Notes under the pieces: generated by a model
The model's input: only the letters and a program-made list of their open reading frames with translations
Database searches by the model: none
Told to the model about the DNA's origin: nothing
Program-made: the position numbers and the translations under genes
NCBI RefSeq assembly: GCF_000382285.1
Contig: NZ_KB907928.1
Coordinates: 1 to 64,000, forward strand
Length of the DNA stretch: 64,000 nucleotides
Direction of reading: 5' to 3'
DNA from: Solimonas variicoloris DSM 15731
Lineage (GTDB): Bacteria > Pseudomonadota > Gammaproteobacteria > Nevskiales > Nevskiaceae
In this document: positions 61,142 to 64,000 of the stretch, piece by piece
Layout: the number at the start of each line of letters is the position of its first letter
Position numbering within the stretch: position 1 is the stretch's first letter

Positions 61142-64000
61142 TCATGCGCCGCGCGGCTCCGCGTCGTCCCCGGGACCGGCGGCGGACGGCACATCGTTGG
61201 CGCGCGGCGGCACCGGCTGATCCTCGCGATGGCCGGCCAGCTTTTCGAACGCCAGATAGATCACCGGCGTCGTGAACAGCGTCAGCAGCTGGCTGACGAT
61301 CAGGCCGCCGAAGATCGCCAGGCCCAGCGGCCGGCGCAGTTCGGCGCCGGCGCCGAAGCCGAGCATCAGCGGCACGGCGGCGAACAGCGCGGCCAGCGTC
61401 GTCATCAGGATCGGCCGGAAGCGCAGCAGCGCCGCCTGGCGGATCGCCGCGCGTGGCGCGAGGTTTTCGTGCCGCTGCGCCTCGATCGCGAAGTCGATCA
61501 TCATGATCGCGTTCTTCTTGACGATGCCGATCAGCAGAATGATGCCGATGATGCCGATCACGCCGAGGTCGTGGCCGGCCAGCATCAGCGCCAGCAGCGC
61601 GCCGACGCCGGCCGACGGCAGCGTCGAGAGGATCGTCAGCGGATGCACGAAGCTCTCGTAGAGCACGCCGAGCACGATGTAGACGCAGACGATCGCGGCG
61701 ACGATCAGCCACAGCGTGCTCGACAGCGAGGCTTCGTAGGCGCTGGCCGCGCCGAGGAAGTTCAGCGTGACGCTGCTCGGCAGGCCGATCTGCTGCGCGG
61801 CGTCGCGGATCGCCGCGACGGCGTGGCCCAGCGACACGCCGTCGGCGGTATCGAAGCCGATCGTCGCCGCCGGATACTGGGCGACGTGCGTGACCTGCAG
61901 CGGCGCTGCCTGCTCGCGGATCGTGGCGATCGCCGCCAGCGGCGTCGCGCCGCCGGTGCCCTGCAGGTGCAGCAGGCCGAGGTTGTCCGGCTTCGTCAGC
62001 AGGCCGGGTTTGCCTTCGAGGATGACGCGATACTGGTTGGTCTCGGTGAAGATCGTCGAGACGATGCGCTGGCCGAACGCGCTGTACAGCGCGTCGTTGA
62101 GTGTCGAGGCGGTGATCGACAGGCGCGCGGCGCTGTCGCGGTCGAGCTTGACGAACGCGGCGCGGCCCTCGGCGCCGGCTTCGGTGGTGGCGTTGCGGAC
62201 CGCGTCGAGCTGCTGCATCGCCGCCGTCAGCTGCTGCGCCCACTCGGCGACTTTCTGCGTGTCCGAGCCTTCGAGCGACAGCCGGTACTGCGTCGGCCCG
62301 GTTTCGGCGTCGATCGTCAGGTCCTGGGTCGGCTGCAGCCAGATTTGCACGCCCGGCACCGTTTCGACGCGTTCGCGCAGACGCTGCATGATCTCGGCCT
62401 GCGAGCCGCTGCGGTCGTCGCGCAGATTGATCAGCATGCGGCCGCTGTGCAGCATCGTGTTGTTGGCCGCGTCGACGCCGATGAACGAGCTGAGGTTGTC
62501 GACCGCCGGGTCGGCGAGGATGGCGTGCGCCGCCTGCTGCTGCAGCTCGGCCATGCGCGCGTACGACACCGCATCGTCCATCGCCGTGCGTGCCTGCAGC
62601 TGGCCGGTGTCCTGCGTCGGGAACAGGCCCTTGGGGATGAACATGTAGAGCAGGACGGTCAGCACGAAGGTCGCCAGCGCGACCCACAGCGTCGCCGGCT
62701 GACGGTCGAGCACATAGAGCAGGCCGCGGTCGTAGTGTGCGACCACGCGGTCGAAGAAGGCCTGCACCTTGCGGCCGAGCGCGTTGTCGCCGGTGTCGTG
62801 GCGCAGCCAGCGCGCCGACAGCATCGGCACCAGCGTCAGCGACACCACCGCCGAGATCAGGATGGTGATCGCCAGCGTCACCGCGAACTCGCGGAACAGA
62901 CGGCCGATGACGTCGCCCATGAACAGCAGCGGAATCAGCACGGCGACCAGCGAGACGGTCAGCGAGATGATCGTGAAGCCGATCTGGCGGGCGCCCTTGA
63001 GCGCCGCCTGCAGCGGCTTCTCGCCCTTCTCGATGTAGCGCGAGATGTTCTCGATGGTGACGATGGCGTCGTCGACGACGAAGCCGGTGGCGATCGTCAG
63101 CGCCATCAGCGACAGGTTGTTGAGGCTGTAGCCGAGCAGGTACATCAGGCCGCAGGCGCCGATCAGCGAGATCGGCACGGCGAGGCTGGCGATGACAGTC
63201 GCCTGCACGCTGTGCAGGAAGAAGAAGATCACCAGCACGACCATGACGACGGCGAGGATCAGCTCGATCTGCACGTGCTCGACCGAGGCGCGGATGCCGG
63301 TCGTGCGGTCGGCGAGCACGCGCACCTCGACCGCGGCCGGCAGCGAGCTCTCCAGTTCCGGCAGGCGCGCCTTGATCGCGTCGACGGTCTTGATGACGTT
63401 GGCGCCGGGCTGACGCTGCACGTTGAGGATGATCGCCGGCCGGTCGTCGGCCCAGGCGCCGAGGCGCGTGTTCTCGGCGCTGGCGACGATGGTCGCCACG
63501 TCCGCCAGCCGCACCGGCGCGCCGTTGGCGTAGGTGACGATCAGGTTTTCGTAGTCGGCGACGGTGGTCAGCTGGTCGTTGGCATTGATCGAGTACGAGC
63601 GGCTCGGCCCGTCGAAGCTGCCCTTGGCGGCGTTGGCGTTGGCGTTGCTGATCGCCGTGCGGATCGTCGCCAGGCCGATGCCATACGAGGCCAGCAGCTG
63701 GGTGTCGGCCTGGATGCGCATCGCCGGACGCTGGCCGCCGCTCAGCGTCACCAGGCCGACGCCGTCGACCTGGCTGATCTTCAGCGCCAGCCGCGTGTCG
63801 ACCAGGTTCTGCACCTCGGTCAGCGGCAGGCTGTCCGAGGTGATCGCCAGCGTCAGCACCGGCGCGTCGGCCGGGTTGACCTTGGCGTAGACCGGCGGCG
63901 CCGGCAGGTCCGACGGCAGCAGCGAGCTGGCCGCGTTCATCGCCGCCTGCACTTCCTGCTCGGCGATGTCGAGCGCGATGCCGAGCGTGAACTGCAGCGT
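61142..64000 (-). CDS. mdtB: RND multidrug efflux permease (MdtB-like), 5' part beyond window
   Basis: 953 residues visible and the frame is still open at the right edge, so the start and about 90 residues lie outside. RND hallmarks: [20 protein letters not shown] (proton relay), [20 protein letters not shown] in the porter domain, [17 protein letters not shown] and [17 protein letters not shown]. It is the first pump of the tandem pair; the membrane-fusion protein gene (mdtA) is expected upstream. It is slightly nearer to MdtB by order. Confidence 0.92.
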   Translation of the reverse strand, partial: TLQFTLGIALDIAEQEVQAAMNAASSLLPSDLPAPPVYAKVNPADAPVLTLAITSDSLPLTEVQNLVDTRLALKISQVDGVGLVTLSGGQRPAMRIQADTQLLASYGIGLATIRTAISNANANAAKGSFDGPSRSYSINANDQLTTVADYENLIVTYANGAPVRLADVATIVASAENTRLGAWADDRPAIILNVQRQPGANVIKTVDAIKARLPELESSLPAAVEVRVLADRTTGIRASVEHVQIELILAVVMVVLVIFFFLHSVQATVIASLAVPISLIGACGLMYLLGYSLNNLSLMALTIATGFVVDDAIVTIENISRYIEKGEKPLQAALKGARQIGFTIISLTVSLVAVLIPLLFMGDVIGRLFREFAVTLAITILISAVVSLTLVPMLSARWLRHDTGDNALGRKVQAFFDRVVAHYDRGLLYVLDRQPATLWVALATFVLTVLLYMFIPKGLFPTQDTGQLQARTAMDDAVSYARMAELQQQAAHAILADPAVDNLSSFIGVDAANNTMLHSGRMLINLRDDRSGSQAEIMQRLRERVETVPGVQIWLQPTQDLTIDAETGPTQYRLSLEGSDTQKVAEWAQQLTAAMQQLDAVRNATTEAGAEGRAAFVKLDRDSAARLSITASTLNDALYSAFGQRIVSTIFTETNQYRVILEGKPGLLTKPDNLGLLHLQGTGGATPLAAIATIREQAAPLQVTHVAQYPAATIGFDTADGVSLGHAVAAIRDAAQQIGLPSSVTLNFLGAASAYEASLSSTLWLIVAAIVCVYIVLGVLYESFVHPLTILSTLPSAGVGALLALMLAGHDLGVIGIIGIILLIGIVKKNAIMMIDFAIEAQRHENLAPRAAIRQAALLRFRPILMTTLAALFAAVPLMLGFGAGAELRRPLGLAIFGGLIVSQLLTLFTTPVIYLAFEKLAGHREDQPVPPRANDVPSAAGPGDDAEPRGA

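Noticed and set aside
57691-61275. 1194-codon plus-strand frame opposite the RND pump gene
   Set aside because: The product is Arg/Gln/Asp-rich repeats with no fold; the RND pump on the other strand has all hallmark motifs.

Overview
The window is a GC-rich (clearly over 60% by eye) Gram-negative chromosome segment. TonB-dependent receptors, LptE, RND efflux, MltF, a type IV pilin and a DUF1302/DUF4382 protein complement point to a gammaproteobacterium, most likely of the Nevskiales/Xanthomonadales neighbourhood. That placement is an inference from gene content, not from a phylogenetic marker.

Layout. 1-9398: the end of a TPR protein, a large TonB-dependent receptor with its own promoter and terminator, an EamA transporter, and an oligopeptide ABC operon (oppABCD with overlapping stops and starts, no oppF). 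9541-12180: a DUF1302 outer-membrane/periplasmic protein. 12191-15671 (minus): branched-chain amino-acid synthesis, ilvB-ilvE followed by csaA. It is preceded by a 20-codon Val/Leu/Ile-rich leader peptide and a textbook attenuator that I could draw by hand. 15683-16938 (minus): gloA and a DUF2884 protein. 17092-23007 (minus): an acyl-CoA/lipid catabolic cluster (acyl-CoA dehydrogenase, two SDRs, ACAD10-type phosphotransferase, histidine phosphatase, saccharopine-dehydrogenase-like reductase) facing a divergent LysR gene.

24044-29824: an envelope block. It has a DUF4382-like lipoprotein divergent from an OmpR/EnvZ-type two-component system, then two translationally coupled lipoproteins, a six-unit NHL propeller and an Ig-like protein. 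30065-36140: cold-shock protein, small membrane protein, SET-domain methyltransferase, alpha/beta hydrolase, small barrel protein, flavodoxin-like protein, ComEA-like HhH protein, and a type IV pilin (sigma-54 promoter) followed by an O-antigen-ligase-like protein that may glycosylate it. 36402-37234: a MntA/HepT toxin-antitoxin pair. 37345-45058: housekeeping genes leuS, lptE, glcF, DUF481, 2Fe-2S protein, def and mltF. 45196: tRNA-Ser(CGA), followed by a possible small island with a NERD-UvrD helicase and gene debris up to 47938.

47939-52228: branched-chain 2-oxoacid dehydrogenase operon (E1alpha, E1beta, E2; no E3) divergent from an Lrp/BkdR regulator. 52239-56250: a Baeyer-Villiger/EthA-type monooxygenase, the yadGH ABC exporter and rnk. 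56273-64000 (minus): a tandem RND efflux system (mdtB-like, cut by the window edge; mdtC-like; NodT/OprM outer-membrane lipoprotein), with palindromic intergenic repeats between the two pumps.

Functionally the window couples synthesis (ilvBE with attenuation) and breakdown (bkd with an Lrp regulator) of branched-chain amino acids. It also carries acyl-CoA metabolism and several envelope/surface systems. The points most worth a second look are the ilv attenuator, the pilin/ligase pair, the lipoprotein block beside the two-component system, the bacterial SET protein and the tRNA-Ser-linked island.
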